Of a stretch of DNA of 34,733 bases, positions 9,601-17,174 are shown one piece after another. Position 1 is the stretch's first letter. The number at the start of each line of letters is the position of its first letter. Under the pieces are notes generated by a model. The model searched no databases, was not told where the DNA came from, and saw nothing but the letters and a program-made list of their open reading frames with translations. Source of the DNA: Hyphomicrobium sp. GTDB taxonomy: Bacteria > Pseudomonadota > Alphaproteobacteria > Rhizobiales > Hyphomicrobiaceae. A program made the translations under genes and the position numbers. The stretch covers positions 1 through 34,733 of the forward strand of contig JAAERO010000084.1 in assembly GCA_024230315.1 (NCBI GenBank), read 5' to 3'.

Positions 9601-10157
9601 ACGGGGCTGGACCGCCCTGGCGGAAAAAGGTCGACGATGCCGCCTCGCACTGCGTATTCGCCCGGCTCCATGACCGTGCCGATGCGCACATAACCCATGA
9701 GCGTCAGCCGTTGCGCCAGACGCCCCATGTCAATGCGCTGGCCGGGCGCGACTTGCTGGAGCGCTCGCTTGAGGAATGCGCGCGGGGGCACACGCTGTAG
9801 AATCGCATTGACCGTGGTGAGGACCACCGTGGGACGCTTGCGCGAGCCGAGGCTCAGTTTTGCAAGGGCAGTGATGCGCTTGGCAACGATCTCTGCATTG
9901 GGCCCGATGCGATCGTAAGGAACCGTATCCCATGCCGGAAACGGCACAACGCGCACATCGGGGGAAAAGAACGACAGCGCCTGCTCAAGCGCATCAAGGC
10001 GGCGGTCATCGCGCGCAACATGAAGCAACGTGCCCGGTGCACTGGCGCTTGCTGCATCGTTCACCAGATGGACGAGCACAAGTGCATCAAGCCCCTCCGG
10101 CACACCAGCAATGATGTGATCGGTGGAAACGGCGCTGTCTTTCTCAAGCGCGCTCAT
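6657..10157 (-). CDS. mfd: Transcription-repair coupling factor Mfd
   Basis: The 1166-residue protein has the full Mfd length and order. The UvrB-homology region comes first (about 1-340, with PFPAWDTVPYD at 73-83 and the GEYAVRGGIVDLFPPG block at 166-181). The RNA-polymerase-interaction segment follows (about 490-560, with GDLVVHADHGIGRF). Next is the superfamily-2 translocase with Walker A GDVGFGKT (643-650), DEEQ (744-747) and SATPIPRT (about 770-777), then RGRVGRS and the C-terminal TRCF domain. Mfd displaces RNA polymerase stalled at DNA lesions and recruits UvrA for nucleotide excision repair. The start ATG overlaps the sdhE stop (ATGA on the - strand), so the two genes are probably translationally coupled. 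The stop lies 4 bases from the end of the repeat element. Confidence 0.97.
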   Translation of the reverse strand: MSALEKDSAVSTDHIIAGVPEGLDALVLVHLVNDAASASAPGTLLHVARDDRRLDALEQALSFFSPDVRVVPFPAWDTVPYDRIGPNAEIVAKRITALAKLSLGSRKRPTVVLTTVNAILQRVPPRAFLKRALQQVAPGQRIDMGRLAQRLTLMGYVRIGTVMEPGEYAVRGGIVDLFPPGRSSPVRLDFFDDTLESIKAFKVQTQRTNKAVRKLALIPVSEVALGEEAEKLFRSRYVELFGGATGDDPLYEAVSAGQRYPGQEHWLPLFHDHLETLFDYLPDVGVSFDHLADEAVKGRFEQIAEHYDARLESLEEHTFGAPPYKPIPPERMFLDGPSWAAALKARSVYRLTPFEEAEAPNVRSWHGRGGRSFAAERQQGDVNVFDAVTGHVRRIQRDYKRVVIAAWTAGARERLALLLADHGVGDATKVENYAEALALPSATTALAVLGLEQGFETPEFAIIGEQDILGDRLVRPRRKARSAVDVLTEATSLSIGDLVVHADHGIGRFSGLKTIIVLDAAHDCLELHYAGGDKLFLPVENIELISRFGANETDAQLDRLGGVAWQSRKSRLKKRLREIASELIKIAALRQLKEAPAMSAPEGAYDEFVARFPYEETEDQDTSIEAVLGDLNSGRPMDRLVCGDVGFGKTEVALRAALVVAMNGLQVAVVVPTTLLARQHFKTFTERFQGLPIKIAQASRLVAAKELVQVKEDLKSGAIDIVIGTHALLAKTVNFGRLGLLVIDEEQHFGVTHKERIKRLREDVHVLTLSATPIPRTLQLALSGVRELSLITTPPLNRLAVRTYISPFDPVIVRDALRRERYRGGQSFYVAPCISDLDEVAEFLREAVPELTFARATGQMPPGELEDFMSAFYDGRYDILLSTAIVESGLDLPNANTLIVHRADVFGLAQLYQLRGRVGRSKTRAYAYFTIPVGKRLTEAAEKRLKVLQSLDTLGAGFSLASHDLDIRGAGNLLGEEQSGHIREVGFELYQSMLEEAVASMKGGEADADAEKWSPAISLGTAVFIPETYVADLQLRLGLYRRLSSLETRADLDAFAAELVDRFGELPEEVGHLLDIMEIKGLCRQAGIAQVDAGPKGAVIGFHNNEFANPESLVALVQSSRGRVKVQPDQRVVFRGEWDLPEERLKGVRALITKLAGIAAEARKAA

Positions 10158-10450
10158 TCACTTTCTTCCGTCATACCGGCAGGCGATTTCCCCAATCCAT
10201 GAAATGCGCGCATCGCGGCGATCAGCTGCTCAAATTCAGGCTCCGATGGCGTCTCATCCTGCGAAAACCACTGCGTGAGCACTGGATCGGACAGGGCGAT
10301 AAACCGCTCAAAGCCCGTCATTTTCTCCGCGCAGATACCATCCAGGAACGCATCCGCAAAACGCCCAAGGATCAAGTCCATCTCCTTGGTGCCGCGATGC
10401 GACGCACGATAGGCCGCCCGGCGGCGGCGCATTTCCAATTCACCATTCAT
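10154..10450 (-). CDS. sdhE: Succinate dehydrogenase flavin-assembly factor SdhE
   Basis: This 98-residue protein is of the SdhE/YgfY (DUF339) family, which promotes covalent FAD attachment to the SdhA subunit of succinate dehydrogenase. The diagnostic helix is visible as RRRRAAYRASHRGTKEMD, including the conserved RGxxE motif, followed by LILGRFAD and, further on, FERFIALSDPVLTQWF. ATG 10450 is chosen because the protein then starts a few residues before the conserved block; the frame is open to 10564, but that part is Arg/Pro-rich and unlike the family. The stop overlaps the mfd start. In Rhizobiales sdhE commonly sits between mfd and recG, and here recG diverges from it with about 205 bases between starts. 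Confidence 0.92.
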   Translation of the reverse strand: MNGELEMRRRRAAYRASHRGTKEMDLILGRFADAFLDGICAEKMTGFERFIALSDPVLTQWFSQDETPSEPEFEQLIAAMRAFHGLGKSPAGMTEESE

Positions 10451-10655
10451 CACCCGAACGCACTCTCTTGGATAACCTGGGCCAAAGGCTTGACGCCATG
10501 GGATGCGCCCGCCACCCTCGCGCCGGATTGGCCGTTGATATAGCGCTCGTGCCGGCCTGCGCAAAGCGATGATCGTGCCACGCGTAACTATGCCCCGATC
10601 GACACGACGCTAAAAGCGTACGGCCGCTACTAATCTCTTGGATTCTGTCGAGCCC

Positions 10656-12773
10656 ATGCGGCCAAACGAACTCACGCCACTGTTTGCTTCTGTCCAGGCG
10701 CTGACCGGCATCGGTCCGCGGCTGATTGTACTGCTCAAGAAATGCCTTGATCTGCCGCAGGGCGTCACCGAGCCCCGCGTGCTTGATCTATTATGGCATC
10801 TGCCCAATGGCGTCATTGATCGGCGCGCCGAGCCGATGGTTGCCGGTGCCGTACCGGGCAGCATTGCGACACTGAAGGTGCGTGTCTTGAAGCACAAGGC
10901 GCCCCCACGCGGGAACCGGCGCGCACCTTACAAAGTGTACACTGAGGACGAATCCGGACGGCTTGAGCTCGTGTTTTTCCGTGCTGAGCATAAGTTCATC
11001 GAACGCCAGCTTCCCATTGGTGAGGAGCGTTACGTTTCAGGCCGCGTTGAGCGCTATGCCGATACGCTGCAGATGTCACATCCCGACTACATTGTGCCCC
11101 CCGAAGCCCGCGATGATCTGCCCCTGCTGGAACCGGTCTACCCCCTGACCGCTGGACTCTCCGGCAAAGTCCTACAGAAGGCGACACTCCAGGCGCTCGA
11201 CCAAATCCACCCCCTGACGGAATGGCAGGACGAGACGTGGCTCAAAGCGCGCGAGTGGCCCGGTTTTGCCGAAGCGCTACACAGGCTACATCGGCCTGTT
11301 GAGGCAAGCGACGTCTCTCCCGGCAGCGCGCCATGGCAAAGGCTTGCCTACGATGAGTTGCTCGCAGGCCAACTGGCGCTCGGTCTCGTACGCCAGTCCA
11401 TCAAGGCCCAGAGCGGGCGCATCGTCAAAGGCGCGGGGCATATTCGCGCGCGCATCGCTGACGCCCTGCCCTTCTCGCTGACGAATTCGCAGCGTGAAGC
11501 AGTCCGCGAAATCGAGGCCGACATGGCCGCACCGCAGCGCATGTTGCGTTTGCTGCAGGGCGACGTGGGCTCGGGCAAGACGGTCGTTGCGTTGATGGCG
11601 ATGGCCGTTGCAGTGGAAGCGGGCACGCAAGCCGCCTTCATGGCACCTACAGAGGTGCTCGCGCGCCAGCACATGGAGACCATCACTCTTCTGGCGGAAA
11701 AAGCGGGCCTGCGCTTGGCCCTGTTGACGGGCCGTGAAAAGGGGCGCCCCCGCAAGGACATTCTCGATCGGCTTGCCGCCGGAGAGATCGATATTCTGAT
11801 CGGCACGCACGCGCTGTTCCAAGCCGACGTCGTTTTTCATGACCTCGCCTTCGCGGTCATCGACGAGCAGCACCGTTTCGGTGTGCACCAGCGCCTGTCC
11901 TTGCAATCAAAGGGAAAAGGAGCGGCTACCGACGTACTGGTCATGACGGCGACGCCCATCCCGCGCACGCTTTTGATGACGCATTACGGTGACCTTGACG
12001 TATCAAAGCTGACCGAGAAGCCGCCAGGGCGCAAATCCATCATCACAACAAAATCGTCGCTCGATCGCATCGAAGGCGTCATCGATGGTATCCGCCGCAT
12101 GTTGCAGAAAGGCGCGCAAGTCTACTGGGTTTGCCCGCTGATCGAGAGCTCGGAATTGACCCAACTGGCCGCAGCCGAAGAGCGCCATGCGCATTTGTAC
12201 CAGATCTTCGGCAAGGAGGCGGTAGGCCTTCTGCACGGCGGCATGTCAGCACAGACGAAAGATGCCGCCATGGACGCATTCGCAGAGGGTCGCCTCAAGA
12301 TTCTGGTGGCAACGACCGTCATCGAGGTTGGCGTCGACGTGCCCAACGCGACGATAATGGTGATCGAGCACGCTGAGCGCTTTGGTCTTGCCCAGTTGCA
12401 TCAGTTGCGCGGGCGCGTTGGGCGCGGCGAGCGTCAGTCTTATTGCATGTTGCTCTACAAACCGCCGCTCGGTGAGACGGCGCAGGCGCGGCTCGACATG
12501 ATGCGCGAGACGGAGGACGGCTTTCTCATCGCCGAGAAAGACTTGGACCTGCGCGGCGGCGGCGAGGTTCTTGGCGCGCGCCAAAGCGGCACACCGGGTT
12601 TCCGCGTCGCTGAAGTGCCTAACTTCGAGGCGCTCTTGAGTGCCGCACGCGACGACGCGAAACTCATTCTGGCAAACGACCTGCAACTCGCCACTCCCCG
12701 CGGCGAGGCGTTGCGTGCTCTGCTCTACATATTCGAATGCGATGAGGCCGTGCGCCTCTTCCGCGCTGCGTAG
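10656..12773 (+). CDS. recG: ATP-dependent DNA helicase RecG
   Basis: RecG is a branched-DNA translocase that regresses stalled replication forks and processes recombination intermediates. The 705-residue product has the N-terminal wedge/OB region (about 55-150, with the FFRAEHKF segment), then the superfamily-2 helicase core: Walker A GDVGSGKT (302-309), the DEQH box (403-406), TATPIPRT, RGRVGRGE and the C-terminal DLDLRGGGEVLG block. I chose ATG 10656 because MRPNELTPLF matches alphaproteobacterial RecG starts; an upstream in-frame TTG at 10638 is possible. The TAG stop (12771-12773) forms part of the repeat element that starts there, so the repeat may have fixed the present C-terminus. Confidence 0.97.
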   Translation: MRPNELTPLFASVQALTGIGPRLIVLLKKCLDLPQGVTEPRVLDLLWHLPNGVIDRRAEPMVAGAVPGSIATLKVRVLKHKAPPRGNRRAPYKVYTEDESGRLELVFFRAEHKFIERQLPIGEERYVSGRVERYADTLQMSHPDYIVPPEARDDLPLLEPVYPLTAGLSGKVLQKATLQALDQIHPLTEWQDETWLKAREWPGFAEALHRLHRPVEASDVSPGSAPWQRLAYDELLAGQLALGLVRQSIKAQSGRIVKGAGHIRARIADALPFSLTNSQREAVREIEADMAAPQRMLRLLQGDVGSGKTVVALMAMAVAVEAGTQAAFMAPTEVLARQHMETITLLAEKAGLRLALLTGREKGRPRKDILDRLAAGEIDILIGTHALFQADVVFHDLAFAVIDEQHRFGVHQRLSLQSKGKGAATDVLVMTATPIPRTLLMTHYGDLDVSKLTEKPPGRKSIITTKSSLDRIEGVIDGIRRMLQKGAQVYWVCPLIESSELTQLAAAEERHAHLYQIFGKEAVGLLHGGMSAQTKDAAMDAFAEGRLKILVATTVIEVGVDVPNATIMVIEHAERFGLAQLHQLRGRVGRGERQSYCMLLYKPPLGETAQARLDMMRETEDGFLIAEKDLDLRGGGEVLGARQSGTPGFRVAEVPNFEALLSAARDDAKLILANDLQLATPRGEALRALLYIFECDEAVRLFRAA

Positions 12774-12922
12774 AGCCTGATCGTTTCACTTGGAGGCGCT
12801 AATAGCGTCAAAGTGAAACGTGAATCAGTCTCTACACTTTTGATTTAGAACAAGATTCACGTTCTTGGCGGATACCTCCTGGGCTTGGCGAACGATTTCA
12901 TCAAGAACGATCTTGCTCTAGG
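12771..12922 (+). repeat. MITE-like palindromic intergenic repeat, copy 2
   Basis: A 152-base element between convergent recG and the DUF502 gene is an inverted-orientation relative of copy 1 (6483-6652). It keeps the stem CGTTTCACTT (12782-12791) with AAGTGAAACG (12811-12820), the TGAATCAGTCTCTACACTTT-like middle and the outer end CTTGCTCTAGG (12912-12922), which is identical to copy 1. It lacks about 12 bases of the central palindrome of copy 1, and its inner A-unit end is degenerate. Differences are scattered, suggesting an old insertion or duplication. Its first three bases are the recG stop codon. Confidence 0.8.
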
Positions 12923-12932
12923 CTTTTACTAG

Positions 12933-13739
12933 CTAACTGGTCTGATCCGGATTGGGGGGCTTCGGCTCGTCGCGCCTCACCTGCTCGGCCAGCTCCCTGA
13001 GCTTGGACTGGGACTCCGGCGTCACCATGCCAGCAGAGATGATCACCTTGGCGGCGTCCTCGATATTCATGTCGAGGATCGTCACACTTCGCCGCGGCAC
13101 GAAGCAAACGAACCCCGTCGGCGGCACGAGACCGGTCGGCATGAAAACAGTCACTAGATCATCCTCGCCCCCAGGCTTCACGAGCCCGACCTCACCCGTC
13201 GTATCTCCCGTCACAAACACGATCGACCACAGGCCCTTGGACGGGAACTCGATGAGCCCGACTTTCTGGAAGGCCTGGCCTGGGCCGGTAGCGCTAACGA
13301 CGGATTCGAAGATCTGCTTCAAGGCACGATAGACGTTACGCACGATAGGCATACCGCTCAGCATTAACTCGCCGAAGCTGATCAGGGTACGGCCGAGAAG
13401 GTTGGCCGCTAGGGCGCCTATTGACGTCAGCAGTGCAATTGCGATGATCAGCCCGATACCCGGAACGGCGAATGGCAGGTATGTGTCGGGCAGATAGGCG
13501 GTCGGTACGAACGGCTTGATCCAAGCGTCCATGACGTTGATGAACCACCACGCGATATAAATTGTGATGGTAACGGGCCCTACGACGACGAGCCCGGTGA
13601 GGAAATAGTTCCTCAGCCGCGCGCCAAGATGCCACTCGGCGGTTTCTTCTCCATGGGTCAGGCGCTCCAGTCCGGCACTCAGCCCAGCTAAACCGCCTGG
13701 CGAAGCACTATCCTTGGACTTTTTCGTAGTCTTTCTCAT
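12933..13739 (-). CDS. DUF502 family membrane protein
   Basis: This 268-residue protein shows the DUF502 pattern: two transmembrane helices at about 46-68 (YFLTGLVVVGPVTITIYIAWW) and 94-116, then a soluble domain with PIVRNVYRALKQIFE, VGLIEFPSKGLWSIVFVTG, VFMPTGLVPPTGF and a C-terminal segment with DAAKVIISAGM. The biochemical function of DUF502 is unknown; it is an inner-membrane protein found in many bacteria. ATG 13739 is chosen because MRKTTKKSKD is a normal cytoplasmic start and a G-rich sequence lies 6-7 bases upstream. The open frame to 13847 has no family similarity. It follows the TPR-SPOR gene by 147 bases and is probably the last gene of the glmU-glmS strand group. Confidence 0.85.
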   Translation of the reverse strand: MRKTTKKSKDSASPGGLAGLSAGLERLTHGEETAEWHLGARLRNYFLTGLVVVGPVTITIYIAWWFINVMDAWIKPFVPTAYLPDTYLPFAVPGIGLIIAIALLTSIGALAANLLGRTLISFGELMLSGMPIVRNVYRALKQIFESVVSATGPGQAFQKVGLIEFPSKGLWSIVFVTGDTTGEVGLVKPGGEDDLVTVFMPTGLVPPTGFVCFVPRRSVTILDMNIEDAAKVIISAGMVTPESQSKLRELAEQVRRDEPKPPNPDQTS

Positions 13740-13886
13740 GGGATGCCCCCCCGATAGAAGCACTTGTGCCGCCCCCGGCCACCCAGCGCACACCACACGA
13801 CCTTCCCACGTATTGAAGCTCAGCAGAAGCGCGCCACTGCGCAGCACACAATATCGTTGCTTGCGCCGTTCGCCGCCGAACAGGCC

Positions 13887-15116
13887 CTATTGCGTTACGA
13901 CGAGGCAGTCGAATCCACTGGTGCGCAGCGTTCCGCACAACTGCTGCGGTTCCTTGGCATTGGCATATGGCCCGATCCTGACCCGATAGAACGTTCCCAT
14001 GCTGCCGATAACCGCTTCATCCACCATCGGCCGCCGCTGACCGAGCTTGCCACCGTACTTTTGCATGAGGCGCGCCGCCACTACGTCCGCTTCACTGCGT
14101 GAGCGGACGGCCGCGACCTGCAAACGATATTTACCCGATGGGGCGTTTGTGACCTTGGGTTTGCTCGGCTGAGCCACGACAGCCGGCGGCGTTCCGGCGG
14201 CCACTTGCGTTGTAAACGGCGTAGTGACTTGGGCAGGCTTCTTCGGCTTCGCCGGCGGTGGCGCGGTAACGACCTGCGTCGTCTGAGTCCAGCTCAACGT
14301 TTCGGGCTTGGTCGTAATCGGCGCTGTGGTATCCGAATTTTTACTCTGGCTGGGCGCGGACTGACTTGATGAGCTGCTACCGCCGGTGAATAGGTTCGTG
14401 ATGCTGCTGAAGAACCCACCGACGCCGCCGGAGCTTCCTGAATCAGAGGAATCAGAAGCACTCGTGCTTGACTTGCTTGCCGGGGCGGCGGCTACAGCAG
14501 GCGCCTGGGACGTTGAAGAGGTGTTCGTGACGGGCTGCGCAGTCTTGCCCAAAGTTGCAGTCTCCCAGCCGCTGGTGCCCGCGCCTAAACTCGGCGCCGA
14601 CATGACCGCCGGCTCGGCGGCAACAACGACCGATTCTGACGCTGCGGGCGCATTGCTGATGCCGGCCTCGCGATAGGCCGCATTGCGGTTACTCAAGGCG
14701 TCGGACCGTTGCGCTGTCGTCAAACCTTCATTGAGCCAGTACGCACTCGTCAGATCCGAGATCGCCTGACCGGGTTTACCTTTCTTGCGAAAAGCGAGGC
14801 CGCGATAGTAGAGTGCCTTAGCGATCTGAGGCTTTTGAAGCCCGCCCGCACGAAAGGCCGCACCGAGATGCTTGATCGCGTCGGCGTGCTTGCCAGCCTC
14901 GTAGGCCTTAATTCCTGCATTATAGAGCTTCTCGCCGGTAGGCGCGGTCTTGGTCTTGGGCTTGGCCTTGGCCGCGCCTTCGGCTGCTGGCTTTGCCGCC
15001 GATCCCGAAGCCGGTGCGGACTTTGTCCCACCTTTCGATTGCGTAGGCCCATCGAACGCGGCCGCCGGGTAAACCCCGACCGCGATCAAAACCACAGTGT
15101 AAGCCAGAATTCGCAA
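13887..15116 (-). CDS. Secreted TPR and SPOR-domain protein
   Basis: The 409-residue product has a signal peptide (about 1-20, cleaved after AAA). A Lys/Ala-rich stretch follows, then a tetratricopeptide-like region (about 61-150, with LYNAGIKAYEAGKHADAIKHL and ALYYRGLAFRKKGKPGQAISDL), a long Ser/Thr/Ala/Pro low-complexity linker, and a C-terminal SPOR domain (about 333-409) ending in CLVVTQ. SPOR domains bind peptidoglycan strands stripped of stem peptides, typically at the division septum. The start is a TTG at 15116: agggggaa lies 7 bases upstream and the signal peptide begins immediately, whereas no ATG occurs before the signal sequence. It lies just downstream of glmS on the same strand, linking it to cell-wall precursor genes. 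Confidence 0.85.
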   Translation of the reverse strand: MRILAYTVVLIAVGVYPAAAFDGPTQSKGGTKSAPASGSAAKPAAEGAAKAKPKTKTAPTGEKLYNAGIKAYEAGKHADAIKHLGAAFRAGGLQKPQIAKALYYRGLAFRKKGKPGQAISDLTSAYWLNEGLTTAQRSDALSNRNAAYREAGISNAPAASESVVVAAEPAVMSAPSLGAGTSGWETATLGKTAQPVTNTSSTSQAPAVAAAPASKSSTSASDSSDSGSSGGVGGFFSSITNLFTGGSSSSSQSAPSQSKNSDTTAPITTKPETLSWTQTTQVVTAPPPAKPKKPAQVTTPFTTQVAAGTPPAVVAQPSKPKVTNAPSGKYRLQVAAVRSRSEADVVAARLMQKYGGKLGQRRPMVDEAVIGSMGTFYRVRIGPYANAKEPQQLCGTLRTSGFDCLVVTQ

Positions 15117-15243
15117 CCCGTTCCCCCTTGAATTGTTCAGAGATTTCCGAGGGCTCCGCCACCGGATTCCCTGCCGGCGGACGTTAAGTCAACCAGCACT
15201 TAGAGGCAAATCCGCGACCAACCCGAATCTGGCGTTTTCCCCC

Positions 15244-17064
15244 CTATTCGACGGTTACCGATTTGGCCAAATTGCGCGGCTGATCCACGTCAGTGCCCAT
15301 AACAACCGCCGTATGATAGGCAAGAAGTTGCACCGGCACAGCGCATATGAGCGGATTGGTGAAGGAGGATACCACTGGCAGCGCGATATGCGCCGCCAGC
15401 TTGCAACCGACTTTTTCAGGCGCTGCGTCCGAGACGAGGATGACCTGTCCGCCACGCGCGGCCACCTCCTGCAGGTTAGAGACCGTCTTGTCGAACAGGT
15501 CGTCCTGCGGCGCTACCACGATAACCGGCACATTCTCGTCGATCAGCGCTATGGGGCCGTGTTTCAACTCGCCAGCCGCGTAACCTTCCGCGTGGATGTA
15601 GGAAATCTCCTTGAGCTTCAACGCACCCTCCAACGCCAGCGGATAGCTGGTGCCGCGGCCGAGATAGAGCACATCGCGTGCCTTCGACAGATCGTGTGCG
15701 ATCGCCTTAAACTGTTTCTCATTGCCGAGGATTGTCGACATATGCCGCGGGACCTCGATCAAGGCCTGGACAAGATCGCGCTCGGCTTCGGCCGTGATAA
15801 CGCCCCGCGCCTTTCCAAGCGCAATTGCTAAGCAGGCGAGCACAGCTAGCTGGCAGGTGAACGCCTTCGTCGAGGCGACCCCAATCTCGGGACCCGCAAG
15901 CGTGGGAAGCAGGGCGTCTGATTCACGGGCGATGGTTGAGGTGCGCACGTTCACGATTGAAACGACGCGTTCGCCTTCGGCCTTGGCGTGACGCAGTGTT
16001 GCCAGCGTGTCAGCAGTCTCACCCGACTGCGACACGAAAACCGAAATGCCACCCGAACCGAGCGGCGGCTCGCGGTAGCGCATCTCTGAAGCAATGTCGA
16101 TCTCGACGGGTACGCACGCGTAGCGCTCGATCCAATACTTGGCAACGAGCCCTGCGTAGTAGGCGGTGCCGCACGCCGAGAGCGTAACCCATGGAACCTT
16201 AGCCAGATCAATGCCGAGATCGGGGAAGTTCACGGTTCCCGTTGTCATGTCGATGTAGTTGGCGAGCGTGTCGCTGATGACTTCAGGCTGTTCGTAGATC
16301 TCCTTCGCCATGAAGTGGCGGTGGTTGCCCTTATCCACCAGCAGCGAGCTTGCTCCCGATTTGACAAGGGGGCGCTCCACACGCGCCCCGGCGCGGTCAT
16401 AGATCTGCATTCCGTCCCGGCGTAGCACCGCCCAGTCACCATCCTCCAGGTACGTGATCGCATTAGTGAATGGCGCCAGAGCAATGGCATCGGAGCCCAG
16501 GTACATTTCACCTGTACCATGTCCGATCGCGAGCGGGCTGCCTTGGCGCGCGGCAAACATGAGCTCGTCGTGGCCTGCAAAAATGATGGCAAGTGCAAAG
16601 GCCCCATGCAGGCGCGAAAGCGCATTCTTGACGGCCTGCTCTAAGGTTGCGCCCTGGTCGAGTTCCTCGGTGATGACGTGGACGATGGCCTCAGTGTCCG
16701 TGTCGGATTCAAACACGTATCCCTTTGGCTCTAGCGCCGCTTTGAGTTCGCGAAAGTTCTCAATGATTCCATTGTGAACGACCGACACCCTGCCATTCAT
16801 GTGCGGATGGGCATTGCGCTCTATCGGTCGGCCATGTGTCGCCCACCGCGTGTGCCCAATCCCTGTGCGCCCTTGCAAAGGCTCACTCAAAAGTCGGCTT
16901 TCGAGATTGCGTAGCTTACCTTCCGCGCGGCGGCGCTCCAGATGCCCGTTCTCAATCGTGGCGATGCCCGCTGAGTCATAGCCGCGATATTCCAGTCGCC
17001 GCAATGCATCTATGATGTCTGGGGCAACACCCTTTTCACCGATTATTCCGACAATGCCGCACAT
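15244..17064 (-). CDS. glmS: Glutamine-fructose-6-phosphate aminotransferase GlmS
   Basis: GlmS converts fructose 6-phosphate and glutamine into glucosamine 6-phosphate and glutamate, the first committed step of UDP-GlcNAc synthesis. The 606-residue protein starts MCGIVGIIG, so Cys2 is the N-terminal nucleophile of the glutaminase domain (about 1-220, with RWATHGRP). Two SIS sugar-isomerase domains follow (about 285-425, with SQSGETADT, and 455-600, with LGRGTSYPLALEGALKLKE). The C-terminus ends DVDQPRNLAKSVTVE, which is invariant in the family. A gagga ribosome binding site lies about 10 bases before the ATG. It is downstream of glmU in the same orientation with a gap of 110 bases. Confidence 0.97.
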   Translation of the reverse strand: MCGIVGIIGEKGVAPDIIDALRRLEYRGYDSAGIATIENGHLERRRAEGKLRNLESRLLSEPLQGRTGIGHTRWATHGRPIERNAHPHMNGRVSVVHNGIIENFRELKAALEPKGYVFESDTDTEAIVHVITEELDQGATLEQAVKNALSRLHGAFALAIIFAGHDELMFAARQGSPLAIGHGTGEMYLGSDAIALAPFTNAITYLEDGDWAVLRRDGMQIYDRAGARVERPLVKSGASSLLVDKGNHRHFMAKEIYEQPEVISDTLANYIDMTTGTVNFPDLGIDLAKVPWVTLSACGTAYYAGLVAKYWIERYACVPVEIDIASEMRYREPPLGSGGISVFVSQSGETADTLATLRHAKAEGERVVSIVNVRTSTIARESDALLPTLAGPEIGVASTKAFTCQLAVLACLAIALGKARGVITAEAERDLVQALIEVPRHMSTILGNEKQFKAIAHDLSKARDVLYLGRGTSYPLALEGALKLKEISYIHAEGYAAGELKHGPIALIDENVPVIVVAPQDDLFDKTVSNLQEVAARGGQVILVSDAAPEKVGCKLAAHIALPVVSSFTNPLICAVPVQLLAYHTAVVMGTDVDQPRNLAKSVTVE

Positions 17065-17174
17065 ACTGTCAGTCCTCGATCTTTGTCACGCGCAGAAGTG
17101 CTAACGGTTCGTCAAGATATTCTTCAAATCACACCGTATTTCATTGGCGTTCGCGCGGCGGTATGCGCACCCGA

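Noticed and set aside
15244-17174. Possibility of a glmS ribozyme or other riboswitch before glmS
   Set aside because: The 110-base glmU-glmS gap shows no glmS-ribozyme-like structure, and that ribozyme is known from Gram-positive bacteria.
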